Assembly: GCF_958299795.1 (NCBI RefSeq) | Contig: NC_133202.1 | Span: 36,849,842-36,913,841, forward strand | DNA length: 64,000 bases | Direction of reading: 5' to 3' | From: Porites lutea | Taxonomy: Eukaryota > Cnidaria > Anthozoa > Scleractinia > Poritidae | Shown here: piece after piece, positions 11,791 through 23,600 of the stretch | Layout of the letters: each line of letters begins with the position of its first letter | How positions within the stretch are numbered: the first letter of the stretch is position 1 | Notes under the pieces: model-generated | Told to the model about the DNA's origin: nothing | The model's input: the letters and a program-made list of their open reading frames with translations, nothing else | Database searches by the model: none | Program-made: the position numbers and the translations under genes

Positions 11791-11985
11791 GATCGTTTTT
11801 TATCTTTCGATACTTTTCGATAAAAGTCGATTGAAATCGAACTCTAACACCAAAAGTCGATCAAAATCGATAATCACACGAAATTTTGTGATCGACCTTT
11901 ATCGATTTCCGATATTTGTCGATTAATTAGTATCGACGTTAATCGACAACGATCGATTTTTATCGACTATCGGAATTATCGACAT
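11791..11985. repeat. TCGAT/ATCGA-dense block
   Basis: About fourteen copies of TCGAT or its complement ATCGA lie in roughly 195 bases, in both orientations and irregular spacing, far above the density nearby. Such clustered short sites resemble subterminal protein-binding repeats of a DNA transposon, but no partner end was found. Confidence 0.6.
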
Positions 11986-13006
11986 GTTACGTCCTGAAAT
12001 ATTCCTAGTCTCAGAATAAATATTACTGTAATCGTTATGAGTTCCTCAAGGGAAAAATTCACGCATTAGTAGGAAAACTCAAAAACAGATGTTTCTGTTG
12101 GTATCCGGCGGCCATAAGGCACATCAACACCGCGTTTCTATACAAAGCTTTATAAATTTAGGTAAACCGTTTTTCCCAATTTCTCGCATTTGCAATATTT
12201 CACAGACCTGATTCTTGGCAAGGGTTTTTCTATATTTATCTTTTTTCATTTCCCAGATTCTAGTCTTTATGTATTGAATGGTTTGCGTTTTTATTTTTCA
12301 TTGCGTGACAACGCAAGCCGAGAGTAGGGTTCGTGACACGACATGCGACGACAAAGCTGAAATTGTAAGCTCTATTTCTATTCACTTCCTTTATACTGTT
12401 GAATATGAATTGTTGTAAAAAGTCATGGCCTAAAAGGCTAAGTACATGTACTGTGAGAGACAGTAACTAAGTTTTAAAACAAATTTAACGAGTGCAAATT
12501 TCTGAAATTGTATTTTATGTTCAGTTTAATGAAGGTTATTTAGATAGTGATGTGAGCTGATTTTCTGGTCAGTTCAAACAGTGATTAATTCGGGTTGCTA
12601 AATAAATAAATAAATGCTTAATGAATTTCCTCTTAAGTCACACTTCGCGCTTGTCTTGTGCCAAATTAATTCATTAACTTAAAGCCGACATAATTCATTC
12701 GGATCAATCTGAAGTGTGTCTCATTTCTCAGGGGGGCATACTTAAGTTTAGGACAAATAGAATCCAAATCACCATTACATGGCTAAGGAGATGTTGTGAT
12801 GGTTTTAGCAAAGTAGCATGTTGAAAATAATTTTTGTAAGAATATTTTATGAACACAGGAGTTGAGGCAAGAAGTTCAATTAAAGCTAAAGGTGGAATGA
12901 AGTCACGCATCCTACAAAAAAAGCAATGGACTTCCAGCAGGACGCTTTAAGAGGTATAAATTTATAGCTGGTGATATGACCTAGGTTTGAGTGCCCCAGT
13001 TGCCAT
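11986..13006. other. Noncoding, AT-rich
   Basis: No coding frame of substance on either strand; small A/T microsatellite at about 12600. Nothing else recognised. Confidence 0.4.
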
Positions 13007-13484
13007 TTAACCCTCGTACGTACACGCAAATTCATACCCCAACTTTAGTACAAGGGTTGGGGGGGGGGGTGGTTGACGGAACCCCTCCCCAAAGTTTTTT
13101 TCATTATATTTGCAGTTTTTCGAAGCAATTTTGCCTTCAGTGGAATGCCTTTGATCTTCTCAACGAGATGAGGTATACTTTGTTGGTCATCTTGGCCGCG
13201 AATAAGAAATCAGATTAAAATGGCATGGCAATGAATTGTAATATTTTTGTGTTTGACATGTAAAATAACACATAAATAAGCACTTTGTATGTCATTTCAT
13301 CCACAATTTCTACTTTTATTGTGGAAAAAAGGTGAAAAAAAAACTATCACCAAACTTGTCTCGCAAGGGATAAACGAACAGCTACCAAAAACTGAGCTGA
13401 TGTTTCATCGTCTACGAAAAAAATTTAAAAAAAAGCAGAGGGGGTTGGCAACCATCCCCGCCGCCTTGTACGTCTGAGGGTTAA
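13007..13484. mobile_element. TTAA-flanked MITE (piggyBac-like), 478 bp
   Basis: Ends TTAACCCTCGTACGTAC and GTACGTCTGAGGGTTAA are inverted repeats, both bounded by TTAA. It contains a poly-G tract at 13060 and a degraded interior. Termini beginning CCC after TTAA fit piggyBac-type elements, though the sequence differs from the MITE at 2182. Confidence 0.65.
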
Positions 13485-13573
13485 TAGATGAGTGCATAAA
13501 TTTATGTGCGTTTATTTAGTTTTGACCCATTATTGTTCCGCTAAGCAAGTTTTTGCCGCAAAAAGTGAACGCG

Positions 13574-13646
13574 ATGTTGAAAGAGTTCAAAGCATGGAGG
13601 CAAAAGAAATTGCAGTCAAAACGTCAAAACGTCAGAAGCCGGTCCG
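13574..13646 (+). other. Possible first exon of the TPR-CHAT gene (weak)
   Basis: An ATG opens 24 codons, basic in composition, up to a gtgaat donor in phase 1. That is the phase required by the next firm exon at 15253, which would join to give Glu-Lys-Ala-Asp. Nothing else supports it, and other ATG-donor combinations are possible in this stretch. Confidence 0.2.
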
Positions 13647-13904
13647 GTGAATAATATGAACAATTCAGGGACATTAATACCTGTCGTTTTAACGGACTGT
13701 TGTCATACTAAGCAGCTCGAAATTAGGAATGACTAATATCATTTAACTGGCCATTTTCGAGTTGCGGAGCCATTGTTATGGAAATGATTTCGTTTTATTC
13801 TCATGCAAACAATTAAGCTCATTTTCAGAACAAAGTGGAAGGGTTTGAAACTCGGAAATGGCCCAGAGAGAAAGATGTTTTTTCAGTCACTGACAAAGGT
13901 GGCT

Positions 13905-14295
13905 TAGAAGAAAAAATCCGAGTACTGCCAACAGGAGTCGAACCTGTGACCTTCTGGTCCCGGTTGATCAAAAGATGGATACCGCTATCCATCGTATAAA
14001 AAAAGTATAAGGGAAACCAATTGCGTTATCCAGTGGATAGTGATTTATCTAGTGGATAGCCATCCTCGGAGACCCAGGGGCAGATAGTGGGGGCGAGGGA
14101 AAGTCTAAACGGGCGGAAAAATATGGCACGAAGAAAAGTAAAGAACGGTGAGAAGAGCCCCTGGGGACAATGTCTTACCAGACCAGTTCCAAACGGTCGC
14201 CCACACTATCTGCCCCTGGGTCTCCGAGGATGGTGGATAGCGCTCTGGCGCCTGGTTATTAGTCTACATGCTGTTCACTGAGCTACAGGAGATTC
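13905..14295 (-). repeat. tRNA-derived SINE split by nested insertions
   Basis: On the minus strand the 5' head (14295-14253) has a tRNA A-box-like TAGCTCAGTG. The 3' part (about 13960-13905) has a B-box-like GGTTCGACTCC followed by a T-rich run. Between them lies an insert with many ggatag/ctatcc palindromes (13960-14252), itself interrupted by the MITE at 14060-14233. The halves do not form a good tRNA fold, so this is a SINE, not a working tRNA gene. Confidence 0.6.
14060..14233. mobile_element. Short MITE with about 30-bp TIRs and 7-8 bp TSD
   Basis: Left end ccatcctcggagacccagg and right end cctgggtctccgaggatgg are perfect inverted repeats extending about 30 bp inward. The directly repeated flank tggatag (14053-14059 and 14234-14240), possibly gtggatag, is the target duplication. 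A length of 7-8 bp suggests a hAT-type element, which is inference. Confidence 0.75.
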
Positions 14296-14386
14296 GTGGG
14301 AGTCACTATTCATTTTGCTGGAACTTACATATATCTCGAGCACACAAACGTTTAGAAAACAGACGACATTTCGCGACGCCATCAAC

Positions 14387-14591
14387 GGTTTCCCCGCGAA
14401 ATGACGTCTGAGAAAAGAGCGCAGAAACTCCATACTGATGACACGTTATCTGGGTAGTGCTTCTGATTGGCTGAGGCAAATTTCACAAAGCGGCACGACC
14501 AATCAGAAGCAGCACCCAGATCTGGGTAGTGATGCTTCATGAGTATGAAATTTCTTCACTTGTTTCTCAGACGTCTTTTCGCGAGGAAACC
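14387..14591. mobile_element. Foldback MITE with ggtttcc/ggaaacc ends
   Basis: Ends ggtttccccgcgaaatgacg and the near reverse complement at 14563-14591 form about 28-bp inverted repeats with a few mismatches. Internal copies of gggtagtg and attggct also lie in opposed orientation. Noncoding, 205 bp. Confidence 0.6.
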
Positions 14592-14848
14592 GTACTTTTG
14601 TAAATGTAGTCTGGTAAAACCGTTTATTATCTTACATTTTTACCAAACGTTTGCGGTGTAGTTGCTGTCTCTGTGATAAGTAGTATTTTGCCGATTTAAG
14701 AAAGCTTTATATTTTGAGATATTAATCCTGTTTATTTCTCTTGCCTCATTTAACCACAACGACGATTTTATGAAAGGGATTGGTTTCTAAAGCAATGTGG
14801 CATAGTATCAGTGGAGGAGTGCAACGCAAAACTTGGCTTTATCAGTGG

Positions 14849-15120
14849 CCGTATTTATACTAGAAGACGCGCCCGTCTTAAACGTCTGAGTGTTAAGTGC
14901 GTCGTTAAGTGCGTCCCGTTTTATACTAGACGTCTTAAACGTCTGAGAAGACTAATTCATCTGTTAAGGGCATCGATCGGACGCACTTAACTTCAGACGT
15001 TTTATTCGTCTGACGTTTAATGCGTCTGCCTTATTTCCGGCATTTATACCAGACATCTAAGTCGTCTAAGACGTCTCCAACGTCTCAGACGTCTTAGACG
15101 TCCTCTAGTATAAATACGGC
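14849..15120. mobile_element. GACGTC-rich MITE with gccgtatttatactag ends
   Basis: Inverted ends gccgtatttatactaga and its complement at 15103-15120 enclose 272 bp packed with AGACGT/ACGTCT motifs and variants (at least ten) in both orientations. There is no coding potential and no clear target duplication. Confidence 0.7.
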
Positions 15121-15252
15121 TAATGATATGAGTTCGTAAAAAAATTGGTCATCGGACAGAGTCAGGAGTAGCTGACCGTTATAGCGGTATGATTTTAATC
15201 TGATTTAGTTGGGCATTGTTAGACATACTCAGAAGCATTGTTTTCGTTGTAG

Positions 15253-15414
15253 AAAAAGCAGACGATTTCAATAATGCAGGCAATGATGCATACAGAAAGA
15301 AAGATTTTGCCACAGCCATTTTCCTCTACACGGAAGGAATAAAAGTTGAATGCAAGGATAAAGAACTTGTGTCCAAGCTGTACAACAACAGATCGACGAT
15401 ATACTTCTATCGAG
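15253..15414 (+). CDS. TPR-CHAT gene, first firm exon (TPR module 1, exon A)
   Basis: The exon follows a ttttcgttgtag acceptor and ends before gtaaat (phase 1 in, phase 1 out). It encodes a TPR helix pair: DDFNNAGNDAYRKKDFATAI, then YTEGIKVECKD and LYNNRSTIYFYRG. The wording is close to the TPR region of TTC4/Hsp90 co-chaperones. It is a paralog of the exon at 33302-33463 (same length, same phases). The preceding exon with the start codon is not firmly identified. The next exon is at 32191; the 16.8-kb intron between is almost wholly the CACTA element inserted at 15587. Confidence 0.8.
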
Positions 15415-15600
15415 GTAAATGTTTAAAGATAAACAATACACTGGTAGATCCATGCACCCTCATCCTTTTTACCCTCATCCTTTTAAGCAAGACATTCTGA
15501 AAGAAACCTCGGGTTGCCACTTTCTTTTGATCATCGTAAAGGACATATTCAAGCAATATTTTGTAAATTGTTTTTCTCACCTTTTTCACAGGACGAAATG

Positions 15601-15960
15601 ACAGATTTACTTATCTTTAAGAAAAAATTAAAAGTCACTTAAATGTAATGAATACATTTAAGTTTACACTTAAAGATCGTTAAATTCCTTAAAGTAGATA
15701 TGTACCATTAAGATGCCTTTAAGAATATTTAGGTTGCCTTAAATACAATTTACCTATCTAAAGACTAACATTCATTTAAGTTGACGCTGTAAAGGTTCAT
15801 TAAATATATTGTAAGCTTTAATAAGCTGTAATGATCGCAATTAAATACATGTAAATATTTGTCATTCTTTAAGACACAAAACTAAATCCTCTTAAAGCTT
15901 CTTAAATGAACTTCAAAGTCCTTCCACAAAACTTGTTCTTTCATATGCACTTAAAGACAT
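15601..15960. repeat. Left subterminal TTAAAG/CTTTAA repeats of the CACTA element
   Basis: Many copies of cTTAAAg, CTTTAAg and close variants in both orientations within 360 bases of the terminal repeat. A matching cluster lies inside the right end. In plant EnSpm such subterminal repeats bind TNPA; here that is by analogy. Confidence 0.7.
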
Positions 15961-16868
15961 GTATATGTATACATTTTTCATAAAATATAGAAATCAGGAA
16001 ACAGGAAAATGTACGTTTTCGAATAATAATCAGTTAAAGTTGTAAGGCATACCGCCTGTTAAAAATTGTGTTTTGTAATTACAATTGAAATTTGCAGAAC
16101 AAAAGGTGCAAGTGGTATTTAAAAACTATTTTATAAATTACAAACATACGCCTCAAAACCAGTAACAACAACAACAACAAATTTACCATTCGATGAGCAT
16201 TTGGGTACGTAAACCACAAAGCAGCTAAATTAGAAATTTCCCCCCGCCCCCGTAATTTACCTCCACAGTATGACACTCAGAATAATATTCACTATAAGAG
16301 AAGAGGGAACCTGAATTGAAGTTAAATAGTATCAGCCAAACAGGTATTCTCTCGTACAGTGACAAAAGAGAAAACGTCATTCGGATTATCGTGTGAAAAA
16401 GTATACAGACATTCGTTTTCACCTGTTAGAAATATCAGTTTGACTCGCAACCCAAGACCAAGGGACGAGAAAACATTAGAGAAACTTAGAAATACATTTA
16501 CCACCAAGGGCAGATTCAAGCTGACAATTTCTTGAAGAAATGACAAATAAAAACTGTCCAAAATAATAATATTTTGCTTATATAAAACTAGCGTAAAACT
16601 ACTAATTTATATATGTGTATAGATAATCAACAGTAGACAACAAGTAAAGGGAAAACTTGGTCAAGTGGTACAATTTGACGGTTGCCGTTTACCGTAAACG
16701 TGATGCTTAATCTCTCCTTTGTCATAATTGGTTACGTACGTCCACCTTAACAGTGACTACCACTATGAATGAATTAAGCGATTCGCCGAAATCTTATCAC
16801 ATAAACTTACCTAACCCATCGTAGTTTAAAAAATCTTAAAGGCTTACAATTACATAGTACAGGAAGAT
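15961..16868. other. CACTA interior, noncoding, 3' of the kinase gene
   Basis: AT-rich. Short minus-strand open frames at 16079-16561 overlap each other in different frames and have no recognisable motif. This probably includes the kinase 3'UTR. Confidence 0.35.
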
Positions 16869-18161
16869 TTAATTGTCAACGCTAAAGGCCACTTTTAAAA
16901 CTGAGATCGGCGGTCTACTTTTAGGTAACTTTGCCAAAGCACATTTTACGTTAGCATCAATATTTCCAATATTTCCAAGAATAATGTAAACACCTTTGAT
17001 CAAAAAAGCTAACGCGTAAATATCGCTCTCAACAGACGGCTTTCCTGTTCCGTCTAATAGTTCAGGGGCAATATAAGAGTTCTGGTAAGCTTTCCTTTGA
17101 TGTACCGGTTTGGCAACGGGAGATTTTGCCTTCTTTAACAGCACACTGTTACCAAAATCTATTATAACAGGGTGCAGCTGCTGGTCCTCCCTCTTTTCTA
17201 ATACCACGTTGTTACTCTTTAGATCGTTGTGAGCATACCCACAATTATGAATATGTTCCAAAGCTTCCGAAGTTTCCAAAAATATGCCGTTCCATTTCTT
17301 TGCTTCTGCCACTTTCTTGTCTTTTGCCGCTTTGTAGATTGTCACACTTTCTTCGCCATCGTTGTGAAACTTCATGACAATGCTGACAGGCATTTTTGCG
17401 GTGCATACACCGAACAGCCAAGGAATCCCTGGGTGGTCGCCTAGTTGTTTTATAACACGCGCCTCGTGTCTTGCTGCTCGCCTTAACCGCTCCAAACTGT
17501 CGTGTTCCCCGTTCATGTGGGTTCTAGCCTTATATTCTTTGATAACCACTCGATATTGACGAAAGGTGCCTGGATAACAAGTTCCAAACGTTCCACTCCC
17601 GAGTGGCTTTGCCCCAGCGACACGTTTCACATTTGTCAACTCCGTCACATCAGTATCGCTTAGGAACTTTTTCTCGCTTCGTGGAGCTTGAGCTAGACGT
17701 CTCTTCTTAGTTGTTTCTGTCCTCGTCTTGTTGGTTTCTGTGTTAACTTTCAAGGCCGCCGATAATATCAATTTCCCCCTCGAAGACTCATCTTTTCTTA
17801 CAATTAACTGACGAGGCCAGTAGTTTACTGCTTCATTCTTCTTCACTTCCTTGCTTGCTGTCTCTGGTCGTTCTGCTAGTTCGTCCTTCCTTGCCTCGTT
17901 TGTTGCTGTGACAGTCTTTGATCGCTCTGCTAATTCGACCTTTTTTGGTTCGTTCCTTGCTGCCTCTGGTAGCTGTGTTTCTTTCTGTCTTTCTGTGTTT
18001 CTTTTGATTGCTGGTGCTTCTGGTTGCTTTTGTGAACCATTCCTTCGCTTTTTCCTCTTCTTCTTTTGCTCTTTTCTTAGCTTCTTGTAATAATCATTTC
18101 GCTCGCTGTTCAACTTTTGCTCGAGCGAACGTTTTCGCTTTTTATTACTGACAGACTCCAT
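16869..18161 (-). CDS. Protein kinase carried by the CACTA element, intact, intronless
   Basis: A 430-residue frame from an ATG to a stop. The N-terminal 180 residues are Lys/Arg/Glu-rich (nuclear-localisation-like runs at 6-11 and 28-40, and a near-repeat of xELAERxxT at 76-101), predicted disordered. The kinase domain runs from about 185 to the end: glycine loop GSGTFGTCYPG (188-198), VVIK with Lys208, a candidate helix-C Glu233, catalytic loop HNDLKSNN (Asp313), IDFG (335-338) and APE (365-367). All catalytic residues are present; HND replaces HRD, so the RD-type arginine is missing. The C-lobe is short. It lies between the left terminus and the 3' end of the transposase, same strand, inside the transposon boundaries, so it moves with the element. 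Its own function is unknown; it could phosphorylate transposition proteins or host factors. Confidence 0.88.
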   Translation of the reverse strand: MESVSNKKRKRSLEQKLNSERNDYYKKLRKEQKKKRKKRRNGSQKQPEAPAIKRNTERQKETQLPEAARNEPKKVELAERSKTVTATNEARKDELAERPETASKEVKKNEAVNYWPRQLIVRKDESSRGKLILSAALKVNTETNKTRTETTKKRRLAQAPRSEKKFLSDTDVTELTNVKRVAGAKPLGSGTFGTCYPGTFRQYRVVIKEYKARTHMNGEHDSLERLRRAARHEARVIKQLGDHPGIPWLFGVCTAKMPVSIVMKFHNDGEESVTIYKAAKDKKVAEAKKWNGIFLETSEALEHIHNCGYAHNDLKSNNVVLEKREDQQLHPVIIDFGNSVLLKKAKSPVAKPVHQRKAYQNSYIAPELLDGTGKPSVESDIYALAFLIKGVYIILGNIGNIDANVKCALAKLPKSRPPISVLKVAFSVDN

Positions 18162-18666
18162 TGCTGATAGACTCCAAAGATCAAAGGAAGAAAAAATGCT
18201 AATGACAAAACAAAGGCATTCATTCAGTTAATGTGTGATAAATAGTTGATTGTTTGTAACAAGAGGGCAAAACCTGTAATGTGATTGGATAGAAAGACAA
18301 TAGGAAAGCAACAATCTCCAAAAGTATTACCATTCACTGTCGTTCACGGTCGACATTAAATATGCTCAAATGCAAACCACGTCAGCTACATAAGTAACTA
18401 AAAAACTCACTTGACAAACGTTTAACAACAATAATCATAAATGCAATGGACATTGACATCCAGGAGAAGTTAGAATTATATTGAACATCACTGACGGATC
18501 CATACCTTGCGATAAGGGGAGGGCCCTGTCGTCCAGAACATAAGATAGCTGGAGGGGCCCGATCTCCAAAAAAATTTTCTCGGCCATCCGGGCCTCCGCT
18601 TGGTCTGAAAACAAGGGGAGGGGAGGTGGTGGCCCTCCCGGGCTCTTCCCCTGAATCCACTCCTGG
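18162..18666. other. Kinase upstream region, GC-rich patch
   Basis: Presumed promoter of the kinase gene. A GC-rich block at 18510-18660 yields overlapping minus-strand open frames with no family resemblance. No promoter motif can be placed with confidence. Confidence 0.3.
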
Positions 18667-20280
18667 ACATTATTAGGTTATTGTAACAATCAGGTATATG
18701 CTACCCAGGAGGTTTCAAAGTTAGAATTATATAGTGACATTATTAGATTACTGTAACCACAGGTATATGCTACCCAGGAGGTTTCAAAGTTACCATGGAA
18801 TTATTTTGTGACATTATTAGATTACTGTAACCATCAGGTATATGCTACCCAGGAAGCTGCAATGTTATAATTATTTTGTGACATTATTAGATTACTATAA
18901 CCATCAGGTATATCCTACCCAGGAGGTTTCAAAGTTAGAATTATTTTGTGACATTATTAGATTACTGTAACCATCAGGTATATGCTACCCAGGAGGTTTC
19001 AAACTTAGAATTATTTTGTGACATTATTAGATTACTTTAACCATCAGGTATATGCTACCCAGGAGGTTTCAAAGTTAGAATTATTTTGTGACATTATTAG
19101 ATTACTGTAACCACAGGTATATGCTACCCAGGAGGTTTCAAAGTTACCATGGAATTATTTTGTGACATTATTAGATTACTGTAACCATCGGGTATATGCT
19201 ACCCAGGAGGTTTCAATGTTATAATTATTTTGTGACATTATTAGATTACTGTAACCATCAGGTATATCCTACCCAGGAGGTTTCAAAGTTAGAATTATTT
19301 TGTGACATTATTAGATTACTGTAACCATCAGGTATATGCTACCCAGGAGGTTTAAAAATTAGAATTATTTTGTGACATTATTAGATTACTTTAACCATCA
19401 GGTATATGCTACCCAGGAGGTTTCAAACTTAGAATTATTTTGTGACATTATTAGATTACTTTAACCATCAGGTATATGCTACCCAGGAGGTTTCAAAGTT
19501 AGAATTATTTTGTGACATTATTAGATTACTGTAACCACAGGTATATGCTACCCAGGAGGTTTCAAAGTTACCATGGAATTATTTTGTGACATTATTAGAT
19601 TACTGTAACCATCGGGTATATGCTACCCAGGAGGTTTCAATGTTATAATTATTTTGTGACATTATTAGATTACTGTAACCATCAGGTATATCCTACCCAG
19701 GAGGTTTCAAAGTTAGAATTATTTTGTGACATTATTAGATTACTTTAACCATCAGGTATATGCTACCCAGGAGGTTTCAAAGTTAGAATTATTTTGTGAC
19801 ATTATTAGATTACTGTAACCACAGGTATATGCTACCCAGGAGGTTTCAAAGTTACCATGGAATTATTTTGTGACATTATTAGATTACTGTAACCATCGGG
19901 TATATGCTACCCAGGAGGTTTCAATGTTATAATTATTTTGTGACATTATTAGATTACTGTAACCATCAGGTATATCCTACCCAGGAGGTTTCAAAGTTAG
20001 AATTATTTTGTGACATTATTAGATTACTGTAACCATCAGGTATATCCTACCCAGGAGGCTTAAAAATTAGAATTATGTTGTGACATTCTTAGATTACTTT
20101 AACCATCAGGTATATGCTACCCAGGAGGTTTCGAAGTTAGAATTATTTTGTGACATTATTAGATTACTTTAACCATCAGGTATATGCTACCCAGGAGGTT
20201 TCAATGTTAGAATTATTTAGTGACATTATTAGATTACTCTAACCATCAGGTATATGCTCCCCAGGTTTCAAAGTTAGTTT
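18667..20280. repeat. 70-bp minisatellite, about 23 copies, with higher-order structure
   Basis: The unit contains gacattattagattactgt, aaccatcaggtatatgctac and ccaggaggtttcaaagttag, repeated head to tail with few changes. Variants recur in order (units with ttaccatggaatt at about 18792, 19144, 19569 and 19851, spaced 4-6 units apart), showing that multi-unit blocks have been duplicated. Two diverged half-units (caggtatacactacccagg) lie beyond at 20440-20520. It lies between the kinase and transposase genes of the CACTA element. Confidence 0.93.
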
Positions 20281-20623
20281 CAAAGTATGTTCATTGAGAC
20301 TGTTCTTTGTCTGGACTCTTGTCTTTGACCTTTCCAGGATAATAATTTCAGAAAAGGTCAAAAATCACAGAGACACTCAAGCCCCTCTACCACGTCAAGG
20401 TGACAGTCTCAGCAGAGGAGAAAAATAAAACTGTGGCCCTCAGGTATACACTACCCAGGAGGACATTCAAATGATTGTAGGTCAAGCCAATATGCTCAGG
20501 TATACACTACCCAGGGGGACATTCAAATAATAAATTGTGGGTCAAGTCAGTATAGTCAGGCTTAATATTTTCATACCAAAGAGGAAAATGATTGTATGTT
20601 AAGCCAGTATTCTCATCTTACAG

Positions 20624-23600
20624 TCAGGCCAATACCTGGTAGCGATCAAGAGGTACAGTGACAATTTTCTTTTCTCCCCCCACTAGTGTTTCTGCCGCTG
20701 CAGCTCTACAATAAATCCTCTGCACTGGTAGGAAACTAGATGGACCATAAGCCAAGAACTCATTGAGTTTAAAGGTCTTGGTTGGATTTCCAAACTGATC
20801 AGAATGGTCATCAGGTCTATACCACATAACAGAGGCAAAAACATGTTTCACATACTTCCCATTCAACTTAATAGAATGAGACAAATAAAACAGAACATGA
20901 CCAGCAAGAAGATAAAATCGTTCGAGGTTTATTTTATCCTGATCTGCCATTGCCCATGAGGCATAGATTCTGGCTGAGCGCAAAGAACGGCAGTCACTCT
21001 TTGAACCATAAAACAGGTTTCCCAAAGTCACTGATGAATATGTTTTGACGGTTTCAGCCAAAGAATTCCTCTCAATTACCTGTTCTGTATAGAGACTCTT
21101 GTAAACAGTCCATAGTGAGAGTTGTTCATCACTTTCAAGACTTCTAACTTTGTAACTTGATGGCAGAATAATATTAGAAAGGTCAGACCAGTTTGCATGA
21201 GTTACAGGAATGATTGTTGACATATTAGATAGGGTGCATGAATCTGATTGAGTGATAGAACTTTCAGATGCATCAGGACTGTGCAACAAGCCAAGAAAGT
21301 CTTCTTGGTAATGTGATGGAAGCTTTGTGTTGTCAAGGAAACGTTGAACCATTAGCTTCCTCATAAGCTGGAGTTCAAGGGATCTCTTGTTAGTAAAAAT
21401 ATTTCCCATAATGCCATTGTACCTTTCAAAACTGAAACACCAGAAACTGTATACTGGGCCATGGTCAATTATGATGTCTTTCAGATGGCAGTGCAGATGC
21501 ATGTTTGGGGTGATGGCTTTTTTTCCATACAATTTTTCAAATTGTTTACAGAATTTTAAGAGGAGCAAGTCAGCTTTCTGTAAATCTACAAAAGAGATAG
21601 TGCTTTTGCACAAATATCTGCAAGCCAAAACAAAGGTCTGCCAACACTGAAGATGTTTATCTGCAATTACCCCTTTGAGTGCATACATAGAATATATTAC
21701 AGTCCAGTTTTTCCACTGTTCTGCAGTATAAGAGCCATAGTTTGAGGAAATTTTCTTGGGCAACCGTCCAATGTCACTTGGAACATCCATCTCCTCGATG
21801 CGCTTCTCAAGTAACTTCATTTCCTTCTTCCCAATGATTCCTTGTTTGTCCCATAGCTTAAAAACATGTTTAGATGTTCCTAAAAACAGGTTATGCATTG
21901 GGTCCACTGTGCAAAATCTGATTATGTCAAAGTACTCAAGGTCTAATAATATGCTCCAGTAATTTATGCCATACTTCTGGCTTAACTTGTTCCTGCTTGA
22001 TACTGTTGTACTTCTTTCTATTTTTCTAGCGTTTGATCTGTGGTCTATGCATGTACGTGGCTGCCAGTTTTCTCTGTCAAACCCAGAATAATCCTTTTTC
22101 TCACCAAACCCACCAGGGAACACTTTTAAGCAGCGGGAACATCCACGATGAGCACTATGTCCTTTAAAACCACACAGCTTGCGGGCTGCCGGGACATCAG
22201 CTGCTATACTCAGCAAAGCTGCACGGAACTTAAGAGAGATGGAGCTTAGACTTGTTTTTAGAGGCACGCCTCTCCACAAAGCTTTAAGCTCATCCACAGC
22301 TGGAACTAAAAATTCATTTAATGTTTTTGGTTCCTTGTCTAAAGAGGGGACAATTCCCACTACAATAACATTCTCCCACTTAAAACGTAGGTGTCTTGGC
22401 AAGTTTAAAACCACAAGATAAAGAACACCTACCGAGTAATCCTTGCGATGTTTGATGGGTTGAAAAAAATCAAAATTTAGCATTAATCCATAATTTCTGG
22501 GAAGACTTAAGAAATCATGTCCTTTGTATTTCTGGAAGTCTTTCCAGATTTTGCCACTGTACACATCTGAAAGTATTCCTTCTCTTTGTGGCTGATTCCT
22601 CCACTCTTCACAACTCTCTGGTATCCCTTTCCGCTGGAGTAACCGTTCAAGTTCTTCGATTATGCTACTGTAGCAGTAGTAGTAAATAGGATAAAATTGC
22701 ACTTTGCCATCTTTCAGTTTTACTCGCCTTACTAGCTGTGCATTGCAGGATTTTCTTCGCCCTCTTGTCATGAAAGTATTGGAACACGTCCGGCCTACAA
22801 TTCTGTTGCCAGCTTCCATTTTCAGGCAAGAATCATAGCTATAGAGCTTTGTGCACTTTGGGCAAACAACATACTTTGTGAAATAATCTCTGTCTAGGTT
22901 AATAAATTGGCGAAGCAGATACAATGAAGTAGGTAGGACACTGATGAGATCAGCTAAAAATTCATTAGAAATTGTAACTCCAAGGATCTTAAGAAACTTA
23001 AAAAGAAACTGGAGCAGCCACACCAAGCCATTGTCACTAATCTTGCACGAAGCTTGCCAAATTAAAAGAAAGTATACCAGCCAAAACACCAAAGAATTAA
23101 CCTTCTGCAATCTGCTTTTCTTCCTGTGAGGCTCAGGTAAAGGTGTTGCTTTTGGGATATCTCTGTTAAATTCCTCTGCTAGAATACCATCCCAGTTCTC
23201 TGCTCCATCACTGTCACTGTCATCATCACTACTTTCATTCTCACTGTTATTACTGAGCTCACTTTCACCACTGTCTGGGTTTACATCACTGTCAGTTATA
23301 TCTTCAATGCTGGTATTGCCTTTATCATCCTCCTGTGCAAGTAAAGAGACTGTTCACAAGTTTATGTCTAAGCTCTGGTGCATAAAGGAGCTACACATAG
23401 ATCAGAAGATGTAAATGAATATTGCAGCAAGATATTAAAATATTGGGAAGGAGCTTTTGGCATGGGGCAGCACCAATCAGTTAGTTAAAGCACTGGACCT
23501 TGCAATCATGAAACATCTGAGATCACGTTCTGCCCTGATTGTTTGCTGGACTTGGTGGTGTTCTAACATGCTTGAAAAATCCATCTGGTTTGCCTCCAGT

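Noticed and set aside
18382-18670. GC-rich minus-strand frames upstream of the kinase
   Set aside because: Two overlapping frames read through the same GC-rich patch; composition explains them and no homology is visible.
18667-20280. CRISPR array
   Set aside because: Repeats are contiguous 70-bp units without unique spacers, in a eukaryotic transposon; this is a minisatellite.
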